Shown: positions 32,877 through 44,445 of the stretch, piece by piece
Layout: each line of letters begins with the position of its first letter
Numbering within the stretch: the stretch's first letter is position 1
Assembly (NCBI GenBank): GCA_950022655.1
Contig: OX465580.1
Coordinates: forward strand, 1,659,122-1,723,121
DNA: 64,000 bases
Direction: 5' to 3'
Source: Alentia gelatinosa
Taxonomy: Eukaryota; Annelida; Polychaeta; Phyllodocida; Polynoidae
The notes under the pieces: model-generated
Told to the model about the DNA's origin: nothing
The model's database searches: none
What the model saw: only the letters and a program-made list of their open reading frames with translations
Translations under genes and position numbers: made by a program

Positions 32877-33505
32877 TACGTCCAACCATGCTTGTGCAAG
32901 TCACAGAACTCGATGATAATTTACGGTTTGTACGGAACTCGGCATAAATGCCTCGGTCCCTACAAACGGTAAATTAGCATCTCGTTCTGTGACTTGTACA
33001 GCATGGTCAGGACGTTCTATATTTACGGAACTCGGTGTAAACGCCTCGGTCCGTGCAAACGGTAAATTAGCATCTCGTTCTGTGACTTGTACAGCATGGT
33101 CAGGACGTTCTATGTAAGTACGGACTGTAAATTAGCATCTCGTTCTGTGACTTGTACAGCATGGTCAGGACGTTCTATATAAGTACGGACTGTAAATTAG
33201 CATCTCGTTCTGTGACTTGTACAGCATGGTCAGGACGTTCTATGTAAGTACGGACTGTAAATTAGCATCTCGTTGTGTGACTTGTACAGCATGGTCAGGA
33301 CGTTATATATAAGTACGGAACTCGGTGTAAACGCCTCGGTCCGTACAAACGGTAAATTAGCATCTCGTTCTGTGACTTGTACAGCATGGTCAGGACGTTC
33401 TATATTTACGGAACTCGGTGTAAACGCCTCGGTCCGTGCAAACGGTAAATTAGCATCTCGTTCTGTGACTTGTACAGCATGGTCAGGACGTTCTATGTAA
33501 GTATT
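32877..33505. repeat. Hairpin element E and tandem copies of its right half
   Basis: 32877-33010 is a hairpin: CCATGCTTGTGCAAGTCACAG / CTGTGACTTGTACAGCATGG, tip CTCGGCATAAATGCCTCG at 32937-32957. Then the right half, AAATTAGCATCTCGTTCTGT and GACTTGTACAGCATGGTCAG, repeats six more times at about 65- or 100-bp spacing, with some copies including the tip (CTCGGTGTAAACGCCTCG) and some not. Confidence 0.8.
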
Positions 33506-34140
33506 GTCGTAAAACCCGGGAGAGACCGATGTCTATGAGCATTCTGAGACTCGTAGTTTATTTCTGTCCTTTTTGATATCATTAAGTTTTTTTCCCCCAA
33601 TAAACCTCGGACACATCAACAAGCAAAACGGAAATGCATGTTAAGGGCTACAAAGACAAGTTTCTTTAGACAATAGCATTCAACACAGATTTATTTGAAC
33701 ATGCAGATAAAACGCAAGGGAAAACCTTGTTTCATCCCGATCTCTAGTACACGCTCGGTGCATGTATTCCCGTTGTTGGGACTGGTCGTTTGTTCATACA
33801 CTGTGCGTCTTAGTGCTAATCTCCTAATCCGTGAATTGTTATTGGGATCAGGCGTATCTTCATAATTGTTTTCCTTCTGTTTCTACGAGTTTCGTTTTCA
33901 GAGTCTGGCCACCATAAATCTCACAGCACTGAGACTGGGGATCAGTAGACTTTGTCCTTCTAACACCCCGACTGCCCGCCGCACTGCCTCCGCGCACCAT
34001 TCACACCGCCTGCCATTTACATACACCGCACCGCAAAACTTCCCGCTCAAAAAAACAGAAAAAATACCCAGAAAAAAAACACCCCAAAAAAATAAAAATA
34101 AATAATAAATAAAAAAAAAAGATTAAAAAGAAAAAACCCG
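33506..34140. other. Gene-free stretch
   Basis: Ordinary sequence ending in an A-rich run (34050-34130). A 79-codon frame at 33866-34105 has no support. Confidence 0.4.
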
Positions 34141-34620
34141 GAGTTTCCATTGGCCGGCGGGTGGCGAACGCCTTCAGCCACAGAGTAACCGGCGTCTCAC
34201 TGCCCCCCTCCCCGCTAGGGGGCGTACAGGTGGCGCCACGTAGCGGTCAATAAAGCAAACACGTCTGTGATGGGGCAGTGGTGTATACGGAGTGCGGGCT
34301 CCTAAATCGGCCCCCGGGGCTCCGTGTCCCGTGTCGGGCTCATTCAGGTGCCGCCCCCTGACGACGGGTCCGTCGACGGGAATGCTGTTGCCATGCGAAC
34401 CGATGTTTGACGTCGATACAGTAGGCAGCGCCCCTGGTGGGCGGGCGGGCAGGTAGAACGGCCGCCATTAAGGGACTCATCTAGGCCTGATTTTAGGCCG
34501 GGTAGGCTAGGCGGGGAGCTCACAGAATGGGGTGTGAATCTTTTATCGGGGTGACAGTCAGAGCCTACAGCGGGGCGACACCTGGTGGGCCTTAAACAAA
34601 ACACGAGCCGAGAAGGAAAA
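34141..34620. promoter_or_regulatory. GC-rich patch with CTCF-like strings
   Basis: GC-rich. CCCGCTAGGGGGCG at 34211-34224 and, in reverse, CCACCAGGGGCGCTGCC near 34426-34442 resemble the CTCF core. Could be an insulator or CpG island; no exon visible. Confidence 0.25.
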
Positions 34621-34829
34621 GGGAATTTCTCCTTTTGTAGATTGGAGGTGGGGGTTTTTTTTCGTGTTTAAAAAAAAAAATTGGTTTCATTTATTTTTGA
34701 TTGGAGTTTCAGTTTCCTTTTTTGGTAGATCGGAGTTACAATTTCGTTTTTGTAGATTGGAGTTTCAGGTCTGGGTCATTGTCTTCTGTTAGAGACAAAT
34801 TTTCAGAATAGCATCAACCTATAATCATC
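34621..34829. repeat. T-rich short repeat
   Basis: TTTTTGTAGATTGGAGTTTCAG-like units recur about five times between 34630 and 34770 with irregular spacing. Confidence 0.6.
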
Positions 34830-34871
34830 AAGATGGCCGTCTCCATAGCACAATAGCTACGTGCCCTATAG
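34830..34871 (+). repeat. Dispersed YY1-like motif, copy 2
   Basis: AAGATGGCCGTCTCCATAG followed by CACAATAGCTACGTGCCCTA. Confidence 0.7.
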
Positions 34872-34939
34872 TGATCAGTGACTATAGTTACCGTGACTCA
34901 GACGTCTGTACACCCCTCCCACTCCCTTTATTTTCCATC

Positions 34940-35295
34940 ACATACAAAGTACCTATTGAGAATCTCCGGGAACTTAGTAAGCCACTACTTATTATATAAA
35001 ACCTGTCAGATGCTATAACTGTGGTATATGGATTCACAGCCACCGTATAAAGCCTCAAAGTAATCGTATACGGGAAAATAGTCCCGTTGTGCCATGGAGC
35101 CTAAAAATAGTCCATATTGATTTATCCTTTGATATGGCAATTTCTGTGATTAATGTACTTGAGAGGATGAATGATAAAACAACAAACAATGGTTATGTGG
35201 ACAGGTGCCTTAAACCACAAGGAGTTGACGCGTTGCAATACACAAGCATCAGTGAGTGTATTACGACATCAACCATGAATGGTTTACAGGTTAAG
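34940..35295 (-). mobile_element. Hairpin element C4
   Basis: Reverse orientation: terminal segment at 34940-34990, AAAATAGTCCCGTTGTGCC near 35074, then a hairpin with arms TGTGGACAGGTGCCTTAAACC / GGTTTACAGG and tip AATACACAAGCATCAGTGAG near 35236-35255. The 262-codon frame starting at 35089 runs from here into the 44-bp array and is an artefact. Confidence 0.65.
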
Positions 35296-35342
35296 GAGGT
35301 AAAACCCAATTTTCTCTCCGGCACTGAATTATTGTCTTTTAC

Positions 35343-38090
35343 ACAGAAGGCATCATGTCTGTCCGTGTATGTCTCTTTATTGTCATACAGCAGGCATCAT
35401 GTCTGTCTGTGTATCTCTTTTTACTGTCAAACAGCAGGCATCATGTCTGTCCGTGTCTGTCTCTTTATTGTCATACAGCAGGCATTATGTCTGTCCGTAA
35501 ATGTCTCTTTATTGTCACACAGCAGGCATCATGTCTGTCTGTGTATCTCTTTTTACTGTCATACAGCAGGCATCATGTCTGTCCGTGTCTGTCTCTTTAT
35601 TGTCATACAGCAGGCATCATGTCTGTCCGTAAATGTCTCTTTATTGTCACACAGCAGGCATCATGTCTGTCCGTGTATGTCTCTTTACTGTCATACAGCA
35701 GGCATCATGTCTGTCCGTGTATGTCTCTTTACTGTAATACAGCAGGCATCAAGTCTGTTCATGTATGTCTCTTTATTGTCACACAGCAGGCATCATGTCT
35801 GTCTGTATATGTCTCTTTACTGTCATACAGCAGGCATCATGGCTGTCCCTGAATGTCTCTTAATTGTCATTCAGTAGCCATCACGTCTGTCCGTGTATGT
35901 CTCTTTACTGTCATACAGCAGGTATCATGTCTGTCCATGTATGTCTCTTTACTGTCATACAGCAGGCATCATGTCTGTCCGTGAATGTCTCTTTATTGTC
36001 ATACAGCAGGCATCATGTCTGTCCGTGTCTGTCTCTTCATTGTCATACAGCAGGCATCATGTCTGTCCCTGAATGTCTCTTTACTGTCATACAGCAGGCA
36101 TCATGTCTGTCCGTGTATGTCTCTTTACTGCCACACAGCAGGCATCATGTCTGTCCGTGTATGTCTCTTTACTGTCATACAGCAGGCATCATGTCTGTCC
36201 GTGTATGTCTCTTTACTGTCACACAGCAGGCATCATGTCTGTCCGTGTATGTCTCTTTATTGTCATACAGCAGGCATCATGTCTGTGAATGTATGTCTCT
36301 TTACTGTCATACAGCAGGCATCATGTCTGTCTGTGTATGTCTCTTTACTGTCATACAGCAGGCATCATGTCTGTCCGTGTATCTCTTTTTATTGTCATAC
36401 AGCAGGCATCATGTCTGTCCGTGTCTGTCTCTTTATTGTCATACAGCAGGCATCATGTCTGTCCGTAAATGTCTCTTTATTGTCACACAGCAGGCATCAT
36501 GTCTGTCTGTGTATCTCTTTTTACTGTCATACAGCAGGCATCATGTCTGTCTGTGTATGTCTCTTTACTGTCATACAGCAGGCATCATGTCTGTCCGTAA
36601 ATGTCTCTTTACTGTCATACAGCAGGCATCATGTCTGTCCGTGTATGTCTCTTTACTGTCATACAGCAGGCATCATGTCTGTCCGTGAATGTCTCTTTAC
36701 TGTAATACAGCAGGCATCATGTCTGTTCATGTATGTCTCTTTATTGTCACACAGCAGGCATCATGTCTGTCTGTGTATCTCTTTTTACTGTCAAACAGCA
36801 GGCATCATGTCTGTCCGTGTCTGTCTCTTTATTGTGATACAGCAGGCATCATGTCTGTCCCTGAATGTCTCTTTATTGTCATACAGTAGGCATCATGTCT
36901 GTCTGTATATGTCTCTTTACTGTCATACAGCAGGCATCATGGCTGTCCCTGAATGTCTCTTAATTGTCATTCAGTAGCCATCACGTCTGTCCGTGTATGT
37001 CTCTTTACTGTCATACAGCAGGTATCATGTCTGTCCGTGTATGTCTCTTTACTGTCATACAGCAGGCATCATGTCTGTCCGTGAATGTCTCTTTATTGTC
37101 ATACAGCAGGCATCATGTCTGTCCGTGTCTGTCTCTTCATTGTCATACAGCAGGCATCATGTCTGTCCCTGAATGTCTCTTTACTGTCATACAGCAGGCA
37201 TCATGTCTGTCCGTGTATGTCTCTTTACTGCCACACAGCAGGCATCATGTCTGTCCGTGTATGTCTCTTTACTGTCATACAGCAGGCATCATGTCTGTCC
37301 GTGTATGTCTCTTTACTGTCACACAGCAGGCATCATGTCTGTCCGTGTATGTCTCTTTATTGTCATACAGCAGGCATCATGTCTGTGAATGTATGTCTCT
37401 TTACTGTCATACAGCAGGCATCATGTCTGTCTGTGTATGTCTCTTTACTGTCATACAGCAGGCATCATGTCTGTCCGTGTATCTCTTTTTATTGTCATAC
37501 AGCAGGCATCATGTCTGTCTGTGTATCTCTTTTTACTGTCATACAGTAGGCATCATGTCTGTCTGTGTATCTCTCGTTACTGTCATTCAGCAGGCATCAT
37601 GCCTGTCCGTGTATGTCTCTTTACTGTCATACAGCAGGCATCATGTCTGTCTGTGTATGTCTCTTTACTGTCATACAGCAGGCATCATGTCTGTCCGTAA
37701 ATGTCTCTTTACTGTCATACAGCAGGCATCATGTCTGTCCGTGAATGTCTCTTTACTGTCATACAGCAGGCATCATTTCTGTCCGTGAATGTCTCTTTAT
37801 TGTCATACAGCAGGCATCATGTCTATCTATGTATGTCTCTTTACTGTCATACAGCAGGCATCATGTCTGTCCGTGTATGTCTCTTTACTGTCATACAGTA
37901 GGCATCATGTCTGTCTGTATATGTCTCTTTATTGTCATACAGTAGCCATCATGTCTGTCCGTGTATGTCTCTTTACTGTCATACAGCAGGCATCATGTCT
38001 GTCCGTGTATGTCTCTTTACTGTCATAAAGTAGGCATCATGTCTGTCCCTGAATGTCTCTTTATTGTCATTCAGCAGCCATCATGTCTGT
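35343..38090. repeat. 44-bp minisatellite, about 62 units
   Basis: Unit CATACAGCAGGCATCATGTC, TGTCCGTGTATGTCTCTTTA, CTGT. A block of about 600 bp starting near 35795 recurs almost unchanged 1100 bp (25 units) later, from about 36895, including rare variants (GGCTGTCCCTGAATG, TTCAGTAGCCATCACG, TGTGAATGTATG). Every frame is open over long stretches on the plus strand because units lack stops. No coding role is supported. Confidence 0.97.
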
Positions 38091-38504
38091 CCGTGCATGT
38101 GCTCTCACTCAGAACGAGGTTAAGGAGGTAAAACTCGCTCTTCTCTCTGTCCCTGAATTATTCAGAATACCGTCAGACAGGAATCGCAGTTAATGTCGTA
38201 AATTGTCATTATTTCACAGACTCCATTAACTTGGTTTGGGGCTAGTCATCTCATCATTAAAACAAAGGCTGGTGCAGCACCCGCTGTTCTTACACTAATA
38301 CGAGACCGTCTCCCGCCATCAAACTCAGCGGGCACGGGCAATGAAGCTCAACCCGCAACCACCCGGAGAAGGGAAACTCTGGTCATGTCAGTTTGAAAAA
38401 ACACCACAAAGATTTAAATGTATATATTAACTAAATTACTATATACCTATGAGCGAACAACCTATGATTACTTAACGCTGCTGGGGGTGCAATAACTTTT
38501 GTTT
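38091..38504. other. Gene-free stretch
   Basis: No repeat or exon recognised. Confidence 0.4.
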
Positions 38505-38770
38505 ACTGCCCAGGTTGAAGTTACTGCCCAGGTTGAAGTTACTGCCCAGGTTGACGTTTACTGCACAGGTTGACGTTCAGAGACGTTCGGTTTTTATCGA
38601 TATTAGCCGACAATTGAAGGTATATAGGAATAGGGAAACCACATACCAGTGGAGATAAGTCAAAGTTACTCGGTAAGGCTTGGAAAAATTACTGCCCAAG
38701 GCTACGCCTTGGGCAGTAAGTTTTCCAAGCCTTTCCTCGTACCTTTGACTAATTTCTACCGGAACATAGT
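38505..38770. mobile_element. Short repeat plus hairpin
   Basis: Four copies of an 18-bp unit GTTACTGCCCAGGTTGAA (38505-38580). Then a hairpin 38650-38765 with arms AGTCAAAG...GGCTTGGAAAAATTACTGCC / GGCAGTAAGTTTTCCAAGCC...CTTTGACT and tip CCAAGGCTACGCCTTGG. Here the tip is fully paired, with a GTA loop and no G-A mismatch. Confidence 0.7.
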
Positions 38771-38865
38771 TTCCCTCTAATATTTTTATCGATGACGATG
38801 TCAGAAGTCAGTAACTTAATGGCTGAATTAGCATTTAATGCTAATTGCGTGCAACTAGGAGCAAA

Positions 38866-39236
38866 TGGTATGTTCATCATTGATGAATGAGCATGCAATT
38901 ATAAATGAATAACAATTAAAAGGCTTGGGTTACATTCAATCTATGTGTCATTTTCTGTAACCCACTTGCACCCAGTCAACTTGCCATTTCTTCAACTGAC
39001 TGAGTCTAGGATCCAAGTATAACAAACACCATTGGGTCAATCAGGTATTTTGGTCTTGAGTGATTGGTCATGGTCAGTTGGGTACATTTCTAATACACTG
39101 AGACACTGGCACCCTGCTCCTTTCCCAATATCACAGTGAGTAGCACGCAGATGGTGAAGGAATAGTGTTTTTGCAGTACGCTGGAAGCCTATATGTGACC
39201 CAGCTAATAACCTTTAGGAAACGTATATAGGCCGTG
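38866..39236. repeat. Dispersed repeat R, copy 2 (empty site)
   Basis: Continuous through GGTCAGTTGGGTACATTTCT, where copy 1 at 11 kb carries a ~280-bp insertion. Confidence 0.6.
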
Positions 39237-39759
39237 CAAGTACGCTGTAATAAACGACTCAATTAGAGCCTCGAGATCCAATTCAAATAAACCTTGATAA
39301 AGTTCAAATAAATATCATATAAACCTGTAGTTGTTGCACTGTTTTTTCTACTTATACCATTTTGCTGCGGTGTCTAAGATCTTGAAATGCAGTGTATCTT
39401 ACTCTGTTGAATATGGACAAGGATAGAAAGACGGTGGAAGGTATCATTGCTTCAAGCACTTTGCTGGAATATAAACCCATAAAACATACACATGAAGGAT
39501 TGTGTGTAGAGCTACTTCGACGGATGGATAAACGGCTGCATGAATAAACATGTTCTAATTTGCCCATGATCTTTAGATCAATGCATGCATAGACATACTC
39601 GTCACTCGTCGGCAAAGTACGGTCGATCCGCGCGTGGATATCCTGTCAGAAAGTCTATGTTCTGATTCTTTTTACAGAGGTGTCGCCCTTCATTCCGACT
39701 TCTCAAAAGCAAGAAATGGCAGACTGCAGTAGTAACATAGTACATCCTTTAATCAATCC
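39237..39759. other. Gene-free stretch
   Basis: An 87-codon minus-strand frame (39352-39615) has no splice or family support. Confidence 0.4.
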
Positions 39760-40985
39760 TACGAGCAGCTCCGAGCAGCTCCGAGCAGCTCCGAGCATAT
39801 ACGAGCAGATACGGGCAGCTCCGAGCAGCTCCGAGCAGATACGAGCAGATACGAGCAGATACGAGCAGATACGAGCAGATAAGGGCAGCTCCGAGCAGAT
39901 ACGAGCAGATACGAGCAGATACGAGCAGATACGAGCAGATAAGGGCAGCTCCGAGCAGCTCCGAGCAGCTCCGAGCAGATACGAGCAGATACGAGCAGAT
40001 ACGAGCAGATGCGAGCAGATACGAGCAGATACGGGCAGCTCTGGACAGCTCTGAACAGGTCTGAACAGCTCTGAACAGCTCAAAACAAATCAGAACAGTT
40101 CTACACAGCTCTAAACAGCTCCAAGCAAATTAAAACAGTTTTAAACAGCTCTGAACAATTCTGTGTAGCTCTGAACACCTTCTCGCATCTGAGCAGATCT
40201 AAGCAGCTTTAACAGCTCTAAACAGCCCTATGCAATTCTGAACAGCTCCGAAAGGCTCCCAGCATCTCTGAACACACTAAACAGGTCTGCACAACTCTGA
40301 ACAGCTCAGATTAGCTCTGGGTAGTACTGAATAGGTCCGAGAAACACCGAACAGCTCTGAAACAGCTCTGAGCAATTCTGAGCAGTTATGAACAGCTCAG
40401 AAGGGCTCAATACAGCACAGTACAGCTCCTAACAGCTCTTAACAGCTTTGAACAGCTCTGAACAGCCCTGAGCAGCTCTGGGCAGCTCTGACCAGCTCTG
40501 GGCAGCTCTGAGCAGCTCTGGGCAGCTCTGAACAGCTCTAAACAGCTCTGAACAGCTCTGAGCAGCTCTGAACAGCTCTGAACACTCCTGAACAGCTCTG
40601 AGCAGCTCTGAACACCCCTGAACAGCTCTGAGCAGCTCTGAGCAGCCCTGAACAACTCTAAACACCTCTTAGCAGCTCTGAACGGCACTAAACAGCTCTA
40701 AACAGCTCTGAGCAGCTCTTACCAGCTCTGGGCAGCTCTGAGCAGCTCTAAACAGCTCTGAACAGCTCTGACCAGCTCCGAATAGCTCTGAGCGGCTCTG
40801 AACACCACTGAACACCACTGAACAGCTCTGAGCAACTCTGAACACCACTGAACAGCTCTGAACAGCTCTGAACAGCTCTGAACACCACTGAACAGCTCTG
40901 AACACCCCTGAACAGCTCTGAGTAGCTCTGGGCTGATCTGAACGGCACTAAACAACATTGAACAGCTCTGAACAGCTCTGAGCAT
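39760..40985. repeat. 10-bp satellite, about 120 units
   Basis: Left part: CGAGCAGATA and CGAGCAGCTC units, nearly perfect to 40040. Right part: CTGAACAGCT units with more drift. The 10-bp spacing is kept for over 1.2 kb. AGCT recurs in most units. Confidence 0.95.
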
Positions 40986-41222
40986 CCCGACCCCAGGTCT
41001 CGGCGCCCCTCGGGCGGGGAAAGGAGGCGGAGGAAGCGGTATTAGTGATTGCAAATGGCCAGGTGCATTTAGGGGCCATCAGTGGGCGGGTAATTCAGCA
41101 GGAGATCCATCTAAATAATAAAGTAAACACAGCCATTACCTGGTGAGCGCAGATTGGTCGGCGAGCCACTCACAGCCTGTGCCCCCTCACCCTGCGAGAT
41201 GCTCCCTGAGCCCACCTGGCTC
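40986..41222. other. Gene-free stretch
   Basis: GC-rich near 40990-41040; no feature recognised. Confidence 0.35.
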
Positions 41223-42073
41223 GCGACATGTATTACACCGCCCGGCTCATCTCCCTGTAGACATGTATTACACTGCCCGCCTCATGACATGTTGACATGT
41301 ATTACACCGCCCGGCTCATCTCCCTGTAAACATGTATTATACTACCCGGCTCATCTCCCTGTAAACATGTATTACACCGCCCGGCTCATGACATGTATTA
41401 CACCGCCCAGCTTATCTCCCTGTAAACATGTATTACACCGCCCGGCTCATCTCCCTGTAAACATGTATTACACCGCCTGGCTCATCTCCCTGTAAACATG
41501 TATTACACCGCCCGGCTCATCTCGCTGTACACATGTATTATACTACCCGGCTCATAACATGTATTACACCGCCCGGCTCATCTCCCTGTAAACATGTATT
41601 ACACCGCCCGGCTCATCTCCCTGTAAACATGTATTACACCGCCCGGCTCATCTCCCTGTAAACATGTATTACACCGCCTGGCTCATGACATGTAGACATG
41701 TATTACACCGCCCGGCTCGTGACATGTATTACATCGCCCGGCTCATCTCCGTGTAGACATGTATTACACCGCCCAGCTCATCTACCAGTAGACATGTATT
41801 ACACTGCCCGGCTCCTCTCCTTGTAGACATGTATTATACCGCCTGGCTCATCTCACTGTAGACATGTATTACACCACCCGGCTCATCTCCCTGTAGACAT
41901 GTATTATACTACCCGGCTCATGACATGTTGACATGTACTACACTGTCCGGCTCATCTACCAGTAGACATGTATTATACCGCCCTGCTCATCTCCGTGTAG
42001 ACATGTATTACACCGCCCTGCTCATCTCCATGTAGACATGTGTTATACCGCCCGGCTCATGACATGTAAACAT
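41223..42073. repeat. 35-bp satellite, left block
   Basis: Unit CATGTATTACACCGCCCGGC, TCATCTCCCTGTAAA; a shorter variant ends GCTCATGACATG. About 26 units before element A2 interrupts it. Confidence 0.93.
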
Positions 42074-42377
42074 TTATCCTACCCCTAATATAAAATCCCA
42101 TAGGCTTAACATTGGGTTTCCATATGCCACGCTGACTTGCATACAGAGTTTTATATGCCACTAGTGGCATACAGCATTGTTATCACGTAATATTCCAAAA
42201 TCGAGGAGATAGGGTAGGATAAAATCAAAACCTGATTCGTTTTAATCTTGGCCACCGCATTCCACTCCTGAAGTTTTGGCTCCGGACTTCACTCGGCTTC
42301 GCCTCATGAAGTCACTTTGCCAAACTCCAGTCATGGAATACGGTGGCCAAGATTAAACCTCATCCAGTTTTACGATA
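42074..42377 (+). mobile_element. Hairpin element A2 (304 bp) inside the satellite
   Basis: Reverse of A1 at exactly the same length. Starts TTATCCTACCCCTAAT, includes CCCATAGGCTTAACATTGGG and CCACTAGTGG, then GGGTAGGATAAAA and the hairpin with arms ATCTTGGCCACCGCATTCCA / TGGAATACGGTGGCCAAGAT; tip near 42289-42307, CATGAGGCGAAGCCGAGTG on the minus strand. Flanks ACAT/GTATTAC rebuild the satellite word exactly. Confidence 0.8.
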
Positions 42378-42550
42378 GTATTACACTGCCTGGCTCATGA
42401 CATGTAGACATGTATTATACCACCTGGCTCATGACATGTGTTATACCGCCTGGCTCATCTTCTTATAGACATGCGTTACATCGCCCGGCTCATATCCCAG
42501 TAGACATGCATTATACCACCTGGCCTGGGACATGTGTTATACTTCCCGGC
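42378..42550. repeat. 35-bp satellite, right block
   Basis: Continuation of the array with more decay. Confidence 0.85.
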
Positions 42551-42554
42551 TCAT

Positions 42555-42830
42555 CCCTCTGGGGATTTTTGGACACGTGGCTTTAACCGACGAGAGGTCG
42601 ACGCGTAGCGCTAGCGAGAGTATTACGACGTCAACCTCTGGTGGTTTATAGAGCCGCCTGTCCACATTGCTCTGTAGCACAAAGGGACTATTTTTCCCGT
42701 AACCATGGCTTTGAGGCCGTATACAACAGATATGAATCCGTATGCCACAGGTATGGTATCTGGCAGGCTTAATACAATGGGTGGTGGTTTACTGAGCCCC
42801 CATACATATTCGATGGGGTCTTTGACATAG
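42555..42830 (+). mobile_element. Hairpin element C5
   Basis: Hairpin with GAGAGGTCGACGCGTAG / TATTACGACGTCAACCTCT and tip GCGCTAGCGAGAG near 42608-42620, then ACAAAGGGACTATTTTTCCC, GTATGGTATCTGGCAGG and one terminal segment ending at about 42830. Confidence 0.65.
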
Positions 42831-43060
42831 TTCACTACACTGACTCCTGATCTGCACTACACTGTCCAGCTCATTAAAAGATGCACTCTAATGCCCAGCT
42901 CCTAATATATACGACATTGCCTGTAGACCGAGCGGTGTAGAGCTGTGGGGCTCGTCTACTCCCGTAGAATGTCGACAGTGTGGGGCCCGGTCAACAGCCA
43001 TCACGCAAACCTCCTCCACTAAGTGACCAGTGGCGGGTCTGCTGGCGCCACACAGACAGA
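42831..43060. other. Gene-free stretch
   Basis: No feature recognised. Confidence 0.35.
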
Positions 43061-44445
43061 CACCGCACCGCACCCCTCACCTCTCTCCCTCACCCCTTAC
43101 CCCTCACCTCACCCCTCTCCCCTCTCCCTCATCCCTCTCCCTCACCCCTCTCCCTCACCTCTCTCCCTCACCCCTCACCCCTCACCTCACCCCTCACCCC
43201 TCTCCCTCACCCCCCTCACCCCTCTCCCTCACCACAACCTCACCTCTCTCCCTCACCCCTTACCCCTCACCTCACCCCTCACCCCTCTCCCCTCTCCCTC
43301 ATCCCTCTCCCTCACCCCTCTCCCTCACCTCTCTCCCTCACCCCTCACCCCTCACCTCACCCCTCACCCCTCTCCCTCACCCCCCTCACCCCTCTCCCTC
43401 ACCACAACCTCACCTCTCTCCCTCACCCCTTACCCCTCACCTCACTCCTCACCCCTCTCCCCTCTCCCTCATCCCTCTCCCTCACCCCTCTCCCTCACCT
43501 CTCTCCCTCACCCCTCACCCCTCACCTCACCCCTCACCCCTCTCCCTCACCCCTCAACCCTCAACACACCCCTCACCCCCCTCACCTTACCCCTCACCCC
43601 TCTTCTCACCACACCCTTACCACACCCCTCACTCCTCTCACCACACCCCTCACCCCTCACCTCTCTCCCTTACTCCTCACCCCTCACCCCTCACCGTCAC
43701 CCCTCATCGTCACCACACCCCTCACCACACCTCTCACCCCCCCCCCCACCACATCCCTCTCCCTCACCACACCCTCACCCCTCTCCCTCACCCCTCTCCC
43801 CTCTCCCTCACCCCTCACTACGCCCTCACCACACCCCTCATCCCCCTCTCCCTCACCCCTCTCCCTCACCCCTCTCCCTCACCCCTCTCCCTCACCTCAC
43901 CCCTCACCCCTCTCCCTCACCCCTCTCACCTCACCCCTCTCACCTCACCCCTCTCCCTCACCCCTCTCCCTCACCCCTCTCCCTCCCCTCACCCCTCACC
44001 CCTCTCCCTCACCCCTCTCCCTCACCTCACCGTCACCACACCCTCACCACACCCCTCACCCCTCTCCCTCACCACAACCTCACCACACCCCTCACCCCCC
44101 TCACCCCACCCCTTACCCCACCCCTCTCCCTGCCCCTCACCTCACCCCTCTCCCTCACCGCACCCCTCACCCCTCTCCCTCACCCTTCTCCCCTCACCCC
44201 TCTCCCTCACCCCTCTCCCCTCTCCCCTCTCCCCACACCTCTCACCCCACACCCCTCACCTTTCACCGCACCCGACACCCCTCACCCCTCACCCCTCTCC
44301 CTCACCCCTCTCCTCTCTCCCACACCCCTCTCCCCCACCCCTCTCCCTCACCACACCCTCACCACACCTCTCACCCCTCACCACACCCCTCGCTCCGCCC
44401 CTCACCACACCCCTCATCCTTCCCCTCAACCCCTCACCTCATCCC
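43061..44445. repeat. Pyrimidine-rich array (CCCTCTCCCTCA-type)
   Basis: Almost pure C/T with interspersed A, built from CCCTCACC and CCCTCTCC words. From 43078 a ~170-bp block starting CACCTCTCTCCCTCACCCCT repeats three times (43078, 43241, 43411), then order is lost. Three plus frames of about 500 codons are composition artefacts. Long homopyrimidine runs of this kind can form triplex DNA. Confidence 0.9.

Noticed and set aside
35343..38028. Plus frames of 66-330 codons in the 44-bp array
   Set aside because: Open in several phases at once, 132-bp cycling of the same three peptides, no splice or start context.
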